DNA of 64,000 nucleotides from Paraburkholderia bryophila (lineage in GTDB: Bacteria; Pseudomonadota; Gammaproteobacteria; Burkholderiales; Burkholderiaceae). The stretch lies in NCBI RefSeq assembly GCF_013409255.1, contig NZ_JACCAS010000001.1:372001-436000 (forward strand), written 5' to 3'. Below are positions 26,342-35,092 of this stretch, one piece after another. The notes under the pieces were generated by a model. That model saw only the letters and a program-made list of their open reading frames with translations, was not told where the DNA came from and did not search any database. The stretch's first letter is position 1, and every line of letters starts with the position of its first letter. The position numbers and the translations under genes were made by a program.

Positions 26342-26465
26342 CTGCCAACTCTCCATCAGTGAATGAGCAACCAGTGTAAAAGTTTGCGAATTCAGGCAAC
26401 ATCGCGAATCAAATGAATTGACGGCGATATACATCAAAATTGATGGAAATTGAAGGATTTCGCAA

Positions 26466-26924
26466 ATGAAACCAAGGCAGGTAGCGTTGGACAGGCTTGA
26501 CTGGCGGATACTCGAGGCGCTCCAGCGCAATGCACGTATCAGCAACACCGAGCTTGGCAAGCAGATTGGACTGTCGCAACCCGCTGTCACTGCGCGCATC
26601 AAAAGACTGGAAGAGCAGGGCGTTATCGAGGGTTACGCGGCGCGAATCAATCCGGGCCTGGTGGGGCGCGGCATCGCGGCGATCGTGCGGATCCGCACCA
26701 CGCACGCTCAGATCAAGCATTGCCTGAGCGCCTTCGAAGCGATGCCTGAAATCGTCGAGGCGCACCGGATCACCGGCGAGGACTGTTTCATGGTCCGCAT
26801 TGTGGTCGAAGAGATGACACAACTCGAAGCGGCAATCGACGCGCTGGCCAGATTCGGACCGGTAACGACCTCGGTCGTGCTGGCGAGCTATCCGCCGAAG
26901 ACGATCTCCGGATCTCAACCTTGA
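26466..26924 (+). CDS. Lrp/AsnC-family transcriptional regulator
   Basis: A 152-residue Lrp-type protein: N-terminal HTH (LDRLDWRILEALQRNARISNTELGKQIGLSQPAVTARIKRLEEQGVIEGYAA, about residues 8-60) followed by the ligand-binding RAM domain (GIAAIVRIRTTHAQIKHCL, GEDCFMVRIVVEEMTQLE). GAAGGA lies upstream of the ATG. The gap to the divergent hydrolase gene is AT-rich and carries ATTGA-type half-sites, typical for Lrp targets. Likely effectors are amino acids, but nothing here shows which. Confidence 0.88.
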   Translation: MKPRQVALDRLDWRILEALQRNARISNTELGKQIGLSQPAVTARIKRLEEQGVIEGYAARINPGLVGRGIAAIVRIRTTHAQIKHCLSAFEAMPEIVEAHRITGEDCFMVRIVVEEMTQLEAAIDALARFGPVTTSVVLASYPPKTISGSQP

Positions 26925-26952
26925 CCGGCACCACGTTGATATCGGGCGCACC

Positions 26953-27779
26953 CTACGCGTTGGTATCTCCCGTCACCCGGCCCTGAATGTCTGTCGGCCG
27001 AAGGATTTTTTCAACCAGGCGTGCCGACATCTCGCGACTCAACCGCCTTTGCAAATTGGCAAGCAACCGGTTCCGCGTCCCAACAACCTGATAGCTTCGA
27101 TTGCGATCCAGTGCCCACAATGCATCCTGCACCACACTCGCGACGGGCATCGGTGTGCCGACAGCAGCCTCCTTTGCGCCAACGACATAAAAAAGGCGGT
27201 TTGCGTCGCGCCGGGACATAGCGCGACGACCCGAATGCCGCGATGCCGGTTCTCAGCCCAAACGGCTTCTGAAAATGACAGGAGAAAAGCCTTGGTTGCG
27301 CCGTAGACGGCCATATAGGGATCGGGCTGGAAGGCGGCGGTTGACGCGACGTTGATGATCACGCCATCGGATCGCGCCTGCATGCCCGGCAGCAGAAGAT
27401 GAGTCAGTTCGATTGCGGCCATACAGTTCACCAGCACTTCATCGCGCTGGCGCGTCCACGGAATCGTTTCGAAGCGCCCGTAAGCCGCAAAGCCCGCATT
27501 GTTGATGAGGATATCGACGACCGTGCCGGTAGCCTTCAGGTGATGACCGATCGTGTGTACGGCGCCAGTAGCGCTCAAGTCGACCGTCAGGAAATCGGCG
27601 TCGCACGTATAGTCGCGTCGCAGTTCGACGGCGAGTTCGCGCAGCTTGTCGTGAGAGCGGGCGATCAGCAGAAGTTTCGCACCACGTCTGGCCAACGCAT
27701 AGGCGAACGCACGCCCGATACCTGACGACGCGCCCGTGACGAGTGCTGTTTTTCCTCGAAAATCGAAACGATTTTTCAT
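26953..27779 (-). pseudogene. SDR oxidoreductase broken by a single frameshift
   Basis: The first 195 or so codons encode a DltE-like short-chain dehydrogenase: GKTALVTGASSGIGRAFAYALARRGAKLLLIARS, DILINNAGFAAYG, and the catalytic stretch NVASTAAFQPDPYMAVYGATKAFLLSFSEA. After CPGATQTAFF the frame runs into unrelated residues and a stop near 27039, while the adjacent frame continues the family (YVVGAKEAAVGTPMPVASVVQDALWAL to ARLVEKILRP, stop at 26953). The shift falls at or next to a run of six A (27189-27194), where loss of one base explains it. The start is the ATG at 27779. It could be a real inactivation or a homopolymer sequencing error. Confidence 0.75.
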
Positions 27780-27783
27780 GGCC

Positions 27784-28096
27784 GCTCGGTCTGCTGGACA
27801 AAGCAACACAACCTCACGCGACAAATACGTACAAGCGCTATTCCGAACTCTCGTTACAGCGGATACGGCTGATCGTTCACGCGAAGGCGTTGGGCTTCAC
27901 GCTCGCGGAAATTGGCGACGTCATTCAGGTATGGGATAGTCCGACGTTCGGTGTTGCGCAAAAGGTCGCGTGCCTGCAAGCAAAGCTCACAGAACTCGAC
28001 GAAAAGAGTCACGCGTTGACCACGCTGCGCGCAGGGCTGCCGAATGCGCTAGCCAAAGTAGGCAGCGATTGTGTCGAAGAACAAATCGCGTGGTGA
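27784..28096 (+). pseudogene. MerR-family regulator lacking its N-terminal HTH
   Basis: The frame reads GLLDKATQPHATNTYKRYSELSLQRIRLIVHAKALGFTLAEIGDVIQVWD and then a coiled-coil tail (AQKVACLQAKLTELDEKSHALTTLRAGL). This is the second half of a MerR DNA-binding domain plus its dimerisation helix. The first roughly 28 residues, including the recognition helix, are absent; the sequence abuts the start codon of the divergent SDR pseudogene at 27779. The geometry is the same as in the AKR/LysR pair 3 kb to the left. The protein as encoded should not bind DNA normally. Confidence 0.65.
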
Positions 28097-28311
28097 CGTG
28101 CTGTTGGCGAAAGCGATAAGCCGTCTCAAACGGGAGCGTCAATGGCCGCTTCGGTTGCAAGGGAGAGTCCGTTCGGGTCGAGGGCGGTCCGTCGCGACAG
28201 GTGGGGTTCAGTTTCGTCGTGAATGCCTGGTGTGGGACCGGGTTCGGCCGAGGCTGTGTGAAAACGACCTTATCGCCTAAACTGAATTAACGCGTTGAGA
28301 CCGGGTGACTC

Positions 28312-29757
28312 ATGAAGCGATTCGTTGAAGGCGATGACCGCAAGCAGGTCGCATTACTTCCCGAATGCGTCGATGACTACATCGAACAGGACAACCCGGT
28401 CAGGATCATAGACGTCTTCGTCGATGAACTGGATCTTGCGGAACTCGGCTTCAACGGCGCCACGCCGGCCACCACAGGTCGCCCCTCGTATCATCCGGGC
28501 GTGATGCTCAAGCTCTACATCTACGGCTATCTGAACCGTGTACCTTCAAGCCGGCGTCTTGAGCGCGAATGTCAGCGCAATGTCGAGATGATGTGGTTGA
28601 CAGGTCGGCTGGCACCTGACTTCAAGACGATTGCCGACTTTCGCCGTGATAACGGTGCGGCTATTCGCAACGTCTGCAAGCGCTTCGTCGAATTGTGTCG
28701 CGGGATGAAGTTGCTGACCAGTGACACCGTGGCCATCGACGGCAGCAAGTTCAAGGCAGTGAACAGTCGGGACAGGAATTACACGGCGGGCAAGATCGAT
28801 AAGCGCCAGCAGCAGATCGAGGAAAGCGTACAGCGATATCTCGACGCGATTGAAACCGCGGACCGGATCAATCCGACGGGCTTCGATGTGAAGACCGTAG
28901 ACCTGTACGGGAAGATCGCCCGTTTGCGTCAGCAGATGCGCGAACTCGAACAGATCAGAAAGGAGTTGAAGAAGCAGCCGGACCAGCAACTGTCGCTCAC
29001 AGATCCGGATTCCCGCTCCATGACCAGTAGTGGCAAAGGGACCGGAACGGTGGGCTACAACGTGCAGGCGGCTGTAGACACAAAGCATCACCTGATCGTT
29101 GAACACGAGGTGACGAATGTCGGAAACGATCGCGGACAACTCAGCAGGATGGGCGTGTCGGCCAGCAAGGCGATGGGCAGGACGGGACTGAAGGTGCTAG
29201 CCGATCGGGGCTACTACAGCGGTCCTGAGATTCGTGCGTGCGAGCAGGCTGGCATTACCGCCTATGTGCCCAAACCGCTCACCTCGGGCTCACGGAAGAA
29301 AGGTCTCTTTACGAAGCGCGACTTCATCTACGCCAAAAAGGACGATGAGTACCGGTGCCCGGCAGGCGAGCGCGCCATTCGACGGTTCACGACAGTTGAG
29401 CACGGTATGAATCTGCAGGTGTACTGGCCCAGTGCCTGCCCGGAATGCCATCTGAAGGAGCGATGTTCTACCAGCGCCTATCGCCGCATCCGACGTTGGG
29501 AGCATGAACATGTACTGGAAGCCATGCAGCGTCGGCTGGAACGCAAGTCTGATGCAATGACCATCCGCAGAAGCACCGTCGAACATGTCTTCGGCACGCT
29601 CAAACACTGGATGGGGTCCACACACTTCCTCACGCGCACGCTGGCGCGGGTGAGTACCGAAATGAGCCTTCAGGTATTGGCGTACAACATCAGGCGCGCC
29701 ATCAACATACTCGGTGTTGAACGAACGATGAAAGCCATGAAGATAGCTGGAAGCTGA
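28312..29757 (+). CDS. IS1182-family transposase, copy 1
   Basis: A 481-residue DDE transposase with an N-terminal DUF772-type domain (TGRPSYHPGVMLKLYIYGYLNRVPSSRRLERECQRN), the first catalytic Asp probably in DTVAIDGSKFKAVNS, a mid-region GYNVQAAVDTKHHLIVEHEVTN, VLADRGYYSGPEI, and the C-terminal catalytic Glu region RRSTVEHVFGTLKHWMG. A Cys-rich patch (CPACPECHLKERC-like, about residue 380) lies between. The frame is complete and identical to copy 2 at the protein level, so both copies could be active and recently duplicated. Confidence 0.93.
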   Translation: MKRFVEGDDRKQVALLPECVDDYIEQDNPVRIIDVFVDELDLAELGFNGATPATTGRPSYHPGVMLKLYIYGYLNRVPSSRRLERECQRNVEMMWLTGRLAPDFKTIADFRRDNGAAIRNVCKRFVELCRGMKLLTSDTVAIDGSKFKAVNSRDRNYTAGKIDKRQQQIEESVQRYLDAIETADRINPTGFDVKTVDLYGKIARLRQQMRELEQIRKELKKQPDQQLSLTDPDSRSMTSSGKGTGTVGYNVQAAVDTKHHLIVEHEVTNVGNDRGQLSRMGVSASKAMGRTGLKVLADRGYYSGPEIRACEQAGITAYVPKPLTSGSRKKGLFTKRDFIYAKKDDEYRCPAGERAIRRFTTVEHGMNLQVYWPSACPECHLKERCSTSAYRRIRRWEHEHVLEAMQRRLERKSDAMTIRRSTVEHVFGTLKHWMGSTHFLTRTLARVSTEMSLQVLAYNIRRAINILGVERTMKAMKIAGS

Positions 29758-29758
29758 C

Positions 29759-29770
29759 GCCCCGAGGGGC
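29759..29770 (+). terminator. Terminator after transposase, copy 1
   Basis: GCCCC-GA-GGGGC followed by TTATTT directly after the transposase stop is a compact intrinsic terminator carried by the element itself. Confidence 0.6.
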
Positions 29771-30009
29771 TTATTTGCGCCTGCGATGTTCGATTAGCCT
29801 GAACCCGATGCATTAAACTTGATCGACCTGGCTGGCAACCTTGCCATCTGCGGCAAAAGTTGAGTTTCCACACAGCCTCGGCCAAAACCGGTCGGTCGAC
29901 ATAGGCATTCAGATCGTCAACAAACGGGCACTCTGAGGCGCTAACGCGCCGACAGACGATGCCGCGGCTCGTCTAAAATCAAGCCCGGCTCCAACTACCA
30001 CTGAACGCA

Positions 30010-30522
30010 GTGAATTTCCATCTGACTATTCGAACCGCGCGAGGCGCTGATGCTGACATCCTTCAGTCGCTGTATCGTCAGTTGCTCGACGACGAGAACG
30101 TCAAGGCAACGGCGCACCAAATCCAGATTCTTGAGGACGACGCTCGTACTCGGTTGCTAGTCTGCGAGATTGATGGTCGTATTCGCGGTACCGTATTGGT
30201 TTGCCTCTGTGCGGATGCCATGTACGCCGGACAGCCTTTCGCCGTAGTTGAAAATCTCGTCGTTGATCAGGAATGCCGTGGGAATGGCATCGGGCGGGCA
30301 CTGCTACGTGAGGTCGAGCAATTCTGTCGATCGCGAGACTGTTCGAAGATGATGCTTCTTAGTTCGGCGGCTCGCATCGACGCGCACCGATTCTTCGAGC
30401 AGTTTGGCTTCCTTGGTGACCGAAAGCGAGGTTTCGTCAAATACCGCAGCCAGTTTGCTGAAACGGCTTGCAATCCTCCGTCGCTCGCCGGCCAGAAACG
30501 GATGGTCGACGACAGCATGTAA
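30010..30522 (+). CDS. GNAT-family N-acetyltransferase
   Basis: A 170-residue GNAT protein. Motif A, which binds acetyl-CoA, is VVENLVVDQECRGNGIGRALLREVEQFC (residues about 80-107, with the R/Q-x-x-G-x-G/A core as CRGNGIG). The C-terminal DAHRFFEQFGF is the usual motif B end. The start is a GTG at 30010 without a strong ribosome site. The substrate is unknown; it may be a drug, amino acid or protein N-terminus. It is the first gene inside the segment bounded by the two IS copies and has lower GC than the sulfonate genes. Confidence 0.85.
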   Translation: MNFHLTIRTARGADADILQSLYRQLLDDENVKATAHQIQILEDDARTRLLVCEIDGRIRGTVLVCLCADAMYAGQPFAVVENLVVDQECRGNGIGRALLREVEQFCRSRDCSKMMLLSSAARIDAHRFFEQFGFLGDRKRGFVKYRSQFAETACNPPSLAGQKRMVDDSM

Positions 30523-30609
30523 ATCGTTGAAAATCTCGCGTCGTAGGTTCGAGTGCAGCTCACCTTAGTGTTTTTTCATTACGGAGACTCCTCAACGGAG
30601 ATATGAGCG

Positions 30610-31584
30610 ATGGCCTTGAAAAGCATCCGCCGGGCAACGGCAGATGATGTACCCATACTTACACAGATTCGAAACGATGCGCATGCGAAGAAGGTCGCCT
30701 ACCGCGACTATGCATGGGGGAAAGACGGGGACGGGTTTTCGGAAAACTGGGTACGAAACAATGTGTCTCAAAAGGAAGTGTATGTAGTTGAACTGGAAGG
30801 CACCCCAGTCGCAACGTTTTCGCTCGTTCTGGATGAGGACAAGCATTGGGGGCCTCAAGAACCGATCGCCGGTTATATCCATGGTCTTTCTGTGCGGAAG
30901 GACTTTAACGGACGTGGACTTGGCAGCTTTGTGCTTGATTGGTGCGGTGACAAAATTAGCGCCTTGGATCGGCGTTTTATTCGACTCGACTGCGCCGTCC
31001 ACAACGCAAAGCTGTGTGCCTATTACGAGTCGTTTGGATTCATCCGCGTAGGGCAATACGTCGAGCCAGAGACCGGTGGCTATGTATGGTCACTCTACGA
31101 GAAAGCGGCGAATCCGTTGCGCAAGCGGCCATCGGCCAGGCTTTTAATAACCACTCCAAAGCGGCGCGTGTTGTTATTCCGTTTCGCCCACAAATCTGGC
31201 GCCCTCGCTGGGACGGCCTATTGGGCAACGCCGGGCGGCGGTGTCGAGCATGGCGAGACGTTTGCAGACGCGGCGATACGCGAGCTCCGCGAAGAAACAG
31301 GCATTCGCAAGGCGCGGATATCACAGCCAGTGGGACGACGCGAACTGCTCTTGCAGTTGCCGGACGGCGAGCACGTGTTCGCCGTCGAGCAGTATTTCGT
31401 CGTCGATACCGACACGGAATCCATTTCACGCGACAGTTGGACCGCCGAAGAGAAGGAAGTGATGGTGGATCATCAATGGTGGAGCCGGGACGAACTGTCC
31501 AGCACCACCGAGACTGTCTACCCTGAAGAGCTAATTCAGATGCTCGATAACGCCGGAGTTTTCGGCGCTGAACGTCCGCTATGA
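30610..31584 (+). CDS. GNAT-Nudix fusion protein
   Basis: A 324-residue two-domain protein. Residues about 1-165 form a GNAT acetyltransferase (RRATADDVPILTQIRNDAH, IHGLSVRKDFNGRGLGSFVLDW, AYYESFGFIRVGQY). Residues about 175-315 form a Nudix hydrolase with a perfect box GGVEHGETFADAAIRELREETG (pattern G-x5-E-x7-REUxEExGU). Nudix enzymes cleave nucleoside diphosphates linked to another group; GNATs acylate amines. The two together suggest processing of an NDP-linked or amino-acylated metabolite, or detoxification of an unusual nucleotide, but neither substrate is known. It lies 87 bp after a separate GNAT gene in the same direction. Confidence 0.85.
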   Translation: MALKSIRRATADDVPILTQIRNDAHAKKVAYRDYAWGKDGDGFSENWVRNNVSQKEVYVVELEGTPVATFSLVLDEDKHWGPQEPIAGYIHGLSVRKDFNGRGLGSFVLDWCGDKISALDRRFIRLDCAVHNAKLCAYYESFGFIRVGQYVEPETGGYVWSLYEKAANPLRKRPSARLLITTPKRRVLLFRFAHKSGALAGTAYWATPGGGVEHGETFADAAIRELREETGIRKARISQPVGRRELLLQLPDGEHVFAVEQYFVVDTDTESISRDSWTAEEKEVMVDHQWWSRDELSSTTETVYPEELIQMLDNAGVFGAERPL

Positions 31585-32001
31585 AGCAAACCAGACGGCC
31601 GGAATGGGTCGGGAGTGTGAGTTCGCCAACGCAGGAAGTTTCCGTCCGGCTGCTTGATGTCGCCATTGTCAGCAATCAACCCCATTGCTGACGCAGAACC
31701 CAGCCCATCTCCCATCTTAATGACGGGTCAGGCCGAATTACTGTCCTTAAGCGGGCGGTCTGCGCCGACCGCCCCGCAGAGTTAGCAGCCCCTTGTGGGT
31801 GCGACCGCGCAACTCGCGGCACTGGGCGGGCCTGCCTGCCGATCGGCGACGCGCCAAACGACAGCAATCAGTTCTACCGCCATGTCGCGAGGAGGCGGCC
31901 TTTGGTTTGAAGGCGGGTGTAAACGCTAGAATCGCAGTTCGCCAGACCCTGGGTAGGAGTCTGGAACCAATGCAGAACTTGAAAGTAGTGAGGAATATGA
32001 T
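31585..32001. other. Non-coding gap, 417 bp, with one hairpin
   Basis: No credible gene is seen. A perfect hairpin, GGGCGGTC (31753-31760), 6-base loop, GACCGCCC (31767-31774), lies about 170 bases after the GNAT-Nudix stop and may end its transcript. The rest is low-signal sequence before the lipoprotein gene. Confidence 0.4.
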
Positions 32002-32355
32002 ATGGAGAAAGGTAGGCTTATTACAATCGCTTTCACCATCGTCGCGGCATCCTTAACTGGTTGCGCGAGCGTGGCCGAAAAAAATGCGGACCAGTGCGAA
32101 CATATGATGCAAAGCAAAGCAGAACCCGCGCTCGTTTCGGTAAGCGAAAAGCAACCTTCGCCTGACGGCCGTTCCGTACTCGTAACTGGCATGATCGAAG
32201 ATGAGCGCTCAAATACAGTCGTACCTGCAAAAGTGGAATGCCGGTTCGACGGCAAGTCGCTCGCAGCCTTTCATTGGTTAGCTCCCGCCACGTTGGGGGA
32301 TTCAGACGACACGCATGCCAACGCCCAAAAGTTGTCATCCAAGTCTCCGAAGTGA
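32002..32355 (+). CDS. Small predicted lipoprotein
   Basis: A 117-residue protein with a type-II signal peptide: MEKGRLITIAFTIVAASLTGC, lipobox L-T-G-C with the Cys at residue 21, followed by Ala/Ser, so outer-membrane sorting is plausible. The mature part is about 96 residues with a beta-rich stretch (SVLVTGMIEDERSN, PAKVECRFDGKSLAAFHW). No family is recognised. GAGGAA precedes the ATG. Its 3' end overlaps a possible GNAT remnant in another frame. Confidence 0.7.
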   Translation: MEKGRLITIAFTIVAASLTGCASVAEKNADQCEHMMQSKAEPALVSVSEKQPSPDGRSVLVTGMIEDERSNTVVPAKVECRFDGKSLAAFHWLAPATLGDSDDTHANAQKLSSKSPK

Positions 32356-32420
32356 CGCCTGAACTGGTTGACGCCATGAAACGCCTGCTCCCCGAGTTAT
32401 CTTCGTCAGCATCGCGGCCT
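32321..32420 (+). pseudogene. Possible N-terminal remnant of a GNAT-type protein
   Basis: One frame reads KVVIQVSEVTPELVDAMKRLLPELSSS, which resembles the opening helix-strand of some GNAT acetyltransferases, then decays into stop-rich sequence. It overlaps the lipoprotein 3' end in a different frame and has no start codon of its own. Weak evidence. Confidence 0.25.
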
Positions 32421-32597
32421 CAGAGAAACGCTACCGCGAGGGGACGGACTCGAATCATGACGATGAGTGCCGCATTTTCGGGCGTTCGAGATTGACACTC
32501 CGATGCCGGCATCCTGCATGTCGCGTCAACGGGCGACTGGAGACTGCTTTCTCAACTCCTGCTTGATACAGTACGGTCTCTCGAAGGTATTCAGAGA

Positions 32598-32973
32598 GTG
32601 AGGCAGCTGTTTTCAGCGGCGATCTTCGACATGGACGGCCTGCTCGTCGATTCCGAGCGCACGATCATGAACACTTGGATCACGGTGGGATTGGACCTTG
32701 GAATTCCATTGTCGGCTAACGATTACCTTCGTATTGTCGGAAGGTCGTCTACGGAACGCGAACTGATCCGCCTTCGATTGCCATCGACGACTTTGCGGCC
32801 GTTCTTTATGTCGGCACTTCTCTCGACAGTGTGTTTTCGTGGCGATCAGGATCGACTGCGTATCAAGCTTATCGTGACGGCGACATGGTGATTGAGACGG
32901 CTTTGCCGGTCAAAAAAATTATCCGCTTATGCCAACGGACTTCGCTCATGGCGAGACGCTCAAACGTCTCTTA
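32598..32973 (+). pseudogene. Truncated and frameshifted HAD-type phosphatase
   Basis: From a GTG at 32598 the frame gives the N-terminus of a HAD hydrolase of the beta-phosphoglucomutase type: AAIFDMDGLLVDSE holds the catalytic DxD, followed by a cap-like helix region to about residue 60 (RIVGRSSTERELIRLRLP). There it stops looking like the family. From about 32780 a different frame looks coding (DFAAVLYVGTSLDSVFSWRSGSTAYQAYRDGDMVIE) and ends at about 32973. The second part is not recognised as HAD. A deletion joining two genes, or a frameshift plus divergence, would both fit. Confidence 0.5.
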
Positions 32974-34044
32974 AACCCACGCAGCAGACCTGCCTGACCG
33001 ATCTATCTGAGCGTTGGCTGCCGATATGGCGGCTTGCTCCATGGCCGTTGCTCCCTGCGGTGCCTTGAGGCGCCCCGTCGTGGTATCCACCGCCGAGTCA
33101 TGGTAGTGAAGCAGCGCAATACCGGCGCGTTCATCGAACCACCGATGCCGTCCTGCAAAATGCAAGTAGTAGTTGGCGTTCGAAGGTGCGTGTCGGAACG
33201 GAATCTGCCCTACGTGAATTGCCAGCCACATGGCCACCTGGTCGACGTGCGTTTGCTTGCGGGCTTTTTTTAGCGGTTCGATGTTCTGCAACAGCCAGAG
33301 CGCCCAATACCGCCATGCCGTGTCAACCTGCTCGACCAGGTGCTTCGGGATGCCGTACATGCCACCGTTGCAATTCCCTACGAACGTCAGATCCTGCTCG
33401 ACATGCCTCCTGGTGGACCCGACCAGCTCTCGCAGCGCTAGTAGCGGCTTTCGCAACAGATCGACTATCCGCCGCCTGGGCGCGCGGATAGCCTGGTTGT
33501 CCAGAGGCTCGTGAGCGGCATGCTTGCCGCCATTGCTACTCGCCACGAGCCCCAATCCGCTCGAAGCATCGACTTCAATCAGCGGCGGTTCTTCGCGCAT
33601 TCCGGCAAGGCGGGCGACCTGTCGCAATACGGAAAGCGGCGGGTTCGGACCGTCGACGACCTTAGCGGTCAGCTCCGCGTTGCTGAGATGAGGGCGTAGA
33701 TCATCAAGAGCGATCATGTCGGTATCGAGCAGGACAACGATCGAAAAGTCGAGGTCTTTCAGATTGCCCAGTTGCGCCAGCTTGTTGCAGTAACGACCGT
33801 CGCCGAACGGCTTGATCTGGTGCGTCGTGCAGCCCAGTTTTTCGAAGATACGCCTGGCTTCATCCGGCACGCTTTCCGTGAACTGGACGTGAATATCGGC
33901 CGGGTCGTCGCAGCTATGCTGGCGCAGAGACAGCGCGAGGTGATACCCCATGGAGGCGAACTTGGGGTGCCGGTCGACAACAAACGAAAACAACGTTTTC
34001 CCGACGTTGATGGGTCCGCGAGAATCGTGCGCTAAAGAGGGCAT
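32971..34044 (-). CDS. Glycosyltransferase-like protein
   Basis: About 357 residues from the ATG at 34044 (MPSLAHDSRGPINVGK); a frame open to 34374 is antisense to the sulfotransferase gene and not used. The N-terminal half has a GT-A-like layout: TLFSFVVDRHPKFASMGYHLALSLRQ, a short gap, then FSIVVLLDTDMIALDDLRPHL, where DTD would be the DxD metal/sugar-nucleotide motif. Later stretches include NGGMYGIPKHLVEQV and VDQVAMWLAIHVGQIPF, as in family-8-like or poorly classified transferases. It directly follows a sulfotransferase gene (28-bp gap), so the pair may decorate a surface glycan. Confidence 0.65.
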   Translation of the reverse strand: MPSLAHDSRGPINVGKTLFSFVVDRHPKFASMGYHLALSLRQHSCDDPADIHVQFTESVPDEARRIFEKLGCTTHQIKPFGDGRYCNKLAQLGNLKDLDFSIVVLLDTDMIALDDLRPHLSNAELTAKVVDGPNPPLSVLRQVARLAGMREEPPLIEVDASSGLGLVASSNGGKHAAHEPLDNQAIRAPRRRIVDLLRKPLLALRELVGSTRRHVEQDLTFVGNCNGGMYGIPKHLVEQVDTAWRYWALWLLQNIEPLKKARKQTHVDQVAMWLAIHVGQIPFRHAPSNANYYLHFAGRHRWFDERAGIALLHYHDSAVDTTTGRLKAPQGATAMEQAAISAANAQIDRSGRSAAWV

Positions 34045-34072
34045 GGCGAATGCGTGGCTCGTCAAATTTCGG

Positions 34073-35092
34073 CTAGAACAAGCGAACCGCTCGCATTGCT
34101 CGCACCGCAGCCGAGACAATTTTCGAGATCGACTGAACCGCCGCGGGCGTTCGCGTCGGTTCCTGTTGCGACAAGGCGTAATGCTCGGCGTCTCTGAGCG
34201 CCAGGGCGAGCGCCGACCTGGACTCTTCTTCCTTGTGTGAAAGCATGGCGCGCAATGCCTGGAACAGGCGTTGTGCCAGTTGCGGCGCGGCATGCGCGGC
34301 GTCGAACTCTTCCGGGGTAAATTGCCAATGCCGAAGGCGGTTATCGAGGAACTCTTGCGCGTAGACGGCGACACGCTGAGCGTTCAACGTAAGTCCCAGG
34401 CAGGTTGAGACACGCGTGAGTTCCGCGATCGGCGCATCGATAAGCGTATCGTAGTCGACGAGCACCCGCCGTTGCCCGTCTGTTGCGCGAATCGCGGGCA
34501 CCATGTGAGCGAGCCACAACCGGCACGATTTCTCAAGACTGAAGCGGTCCCGGCGTTTCAGCGAACGGGCCACGCTGATCGGATTTCTGATTGCAATGAC
34601 GTAGACGATGCGTATCCCTGAGCGCTCGAACACCGGCATCCAGAATGGCAGCAATCGCGACAGGCGCGGGTCCTTGAGCGCGAAGATCCTCGTTCGACAC
34701 TTCTCGCGCAGCACCGAAGTCGCACGCTCCCGGAAAACGTCGAGCACCGCTGGTGCGATCCGATCGAGGTCGATGGTGGCCAATGAGTCCCAACTCGCCC
34801 CGGCAGCGTGCAGGAGCTCGGCGTTGATGCGGTGAATATCGAGATCTTCGAAAAAGCCCTTGTCGTTTTCACCTGCGACAGGATTCCCAAGGTTGTTGCC
34901 GAAATCGGCGCCTATCGTCTCCATGGCCCGAGTAATGGCGCTAGTTCCGCCTCGATGCATGCCTAAGACGACAATGAGCGTCGATTCAGTAAGCGAACGA
35001 TTGACAGCGGGGATGTCATTTTCTAAAGAGGGATATGAATGCGAATAGACTTCCGTCACGATATGCCCTAGTAGCGCATTAATGCGAGTCAC
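34073..35092 (-). CDS. Sulfotransferase-family protein
   Basis: A 339-residue protein. The 5'-phosphosulfate loop is LIVVLGMHRGGTSAITRAME at about 39-58, preceded by the first core strand. A conserved KDPRLSRLLPFW and, at about 150-165, IRIVYVIAIRNPISVARSL supply the 3'-phosphate-binding Arg/Ser. The enzyme would transfer sulfate from PAPS to a glycan or other acceptor. It starts at a GTG (35092) with a weak upstream region; GTGs further in are possible. It is the upstream partner of the glycosyltransferase-like gene. Confidence 0.75.
   Translation of the reverse strand: MTRINALLGHIVTEVYSHSYPSLENDIPAVNRSLTESTLIVVLGMHRGGTSAITRAMETIGADFGNNLGNPVAGENDKGFFEDLDIHRINAELLHAAGASWDSLATIDLDRIAPAVLDVFRERATSVLREKCRTRIFALKDPRLSRLLPFWMPVFERSGIRIVYVIAIRNPISVARSLKRRDRFSLEKSCRLWLAHMVPAIRATDGQRRVLVDYDTLIDAPIAELTRVSTCLGLTLNAQRVAVYAQEFLDNRLRHWQFTPEEFDAAHAAPQLAQRLFQALRAMLSHKEEESRSALALALRDAEHYALSQQEPTRTPAAVQSISKIVSAAVRAMRAVRLF

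Larger units (their letters stand above)
28246..29883 (+). mobile_element. IS1182-family insertion sequence, copy 1
   Basis: A 1,638-bp element with terminal inverted repeats GGCCGAGGCTGTGTGAAAAC (28246-28265) and its reverse complement with one mismatch (29864-29883), carrying one transposase gene. Ends were set by comparing with the second copy at 44697-46334, where sequence identity starts and stops. The outer GGCC is present at both ends of both copies, so it may be a target-site duplication or preferred target, not part of the repeat. No longer direct repeat flanks it. Confidence 0.92.

Noticed and set aside
28246..28249. GGCC as a certain part of the IS inverted repeat
   Set aside because: Both copies are flanked by GGCC on both sides, which fits either the repeat tip or a 4-bp target duplication; the data here cannot separate them.
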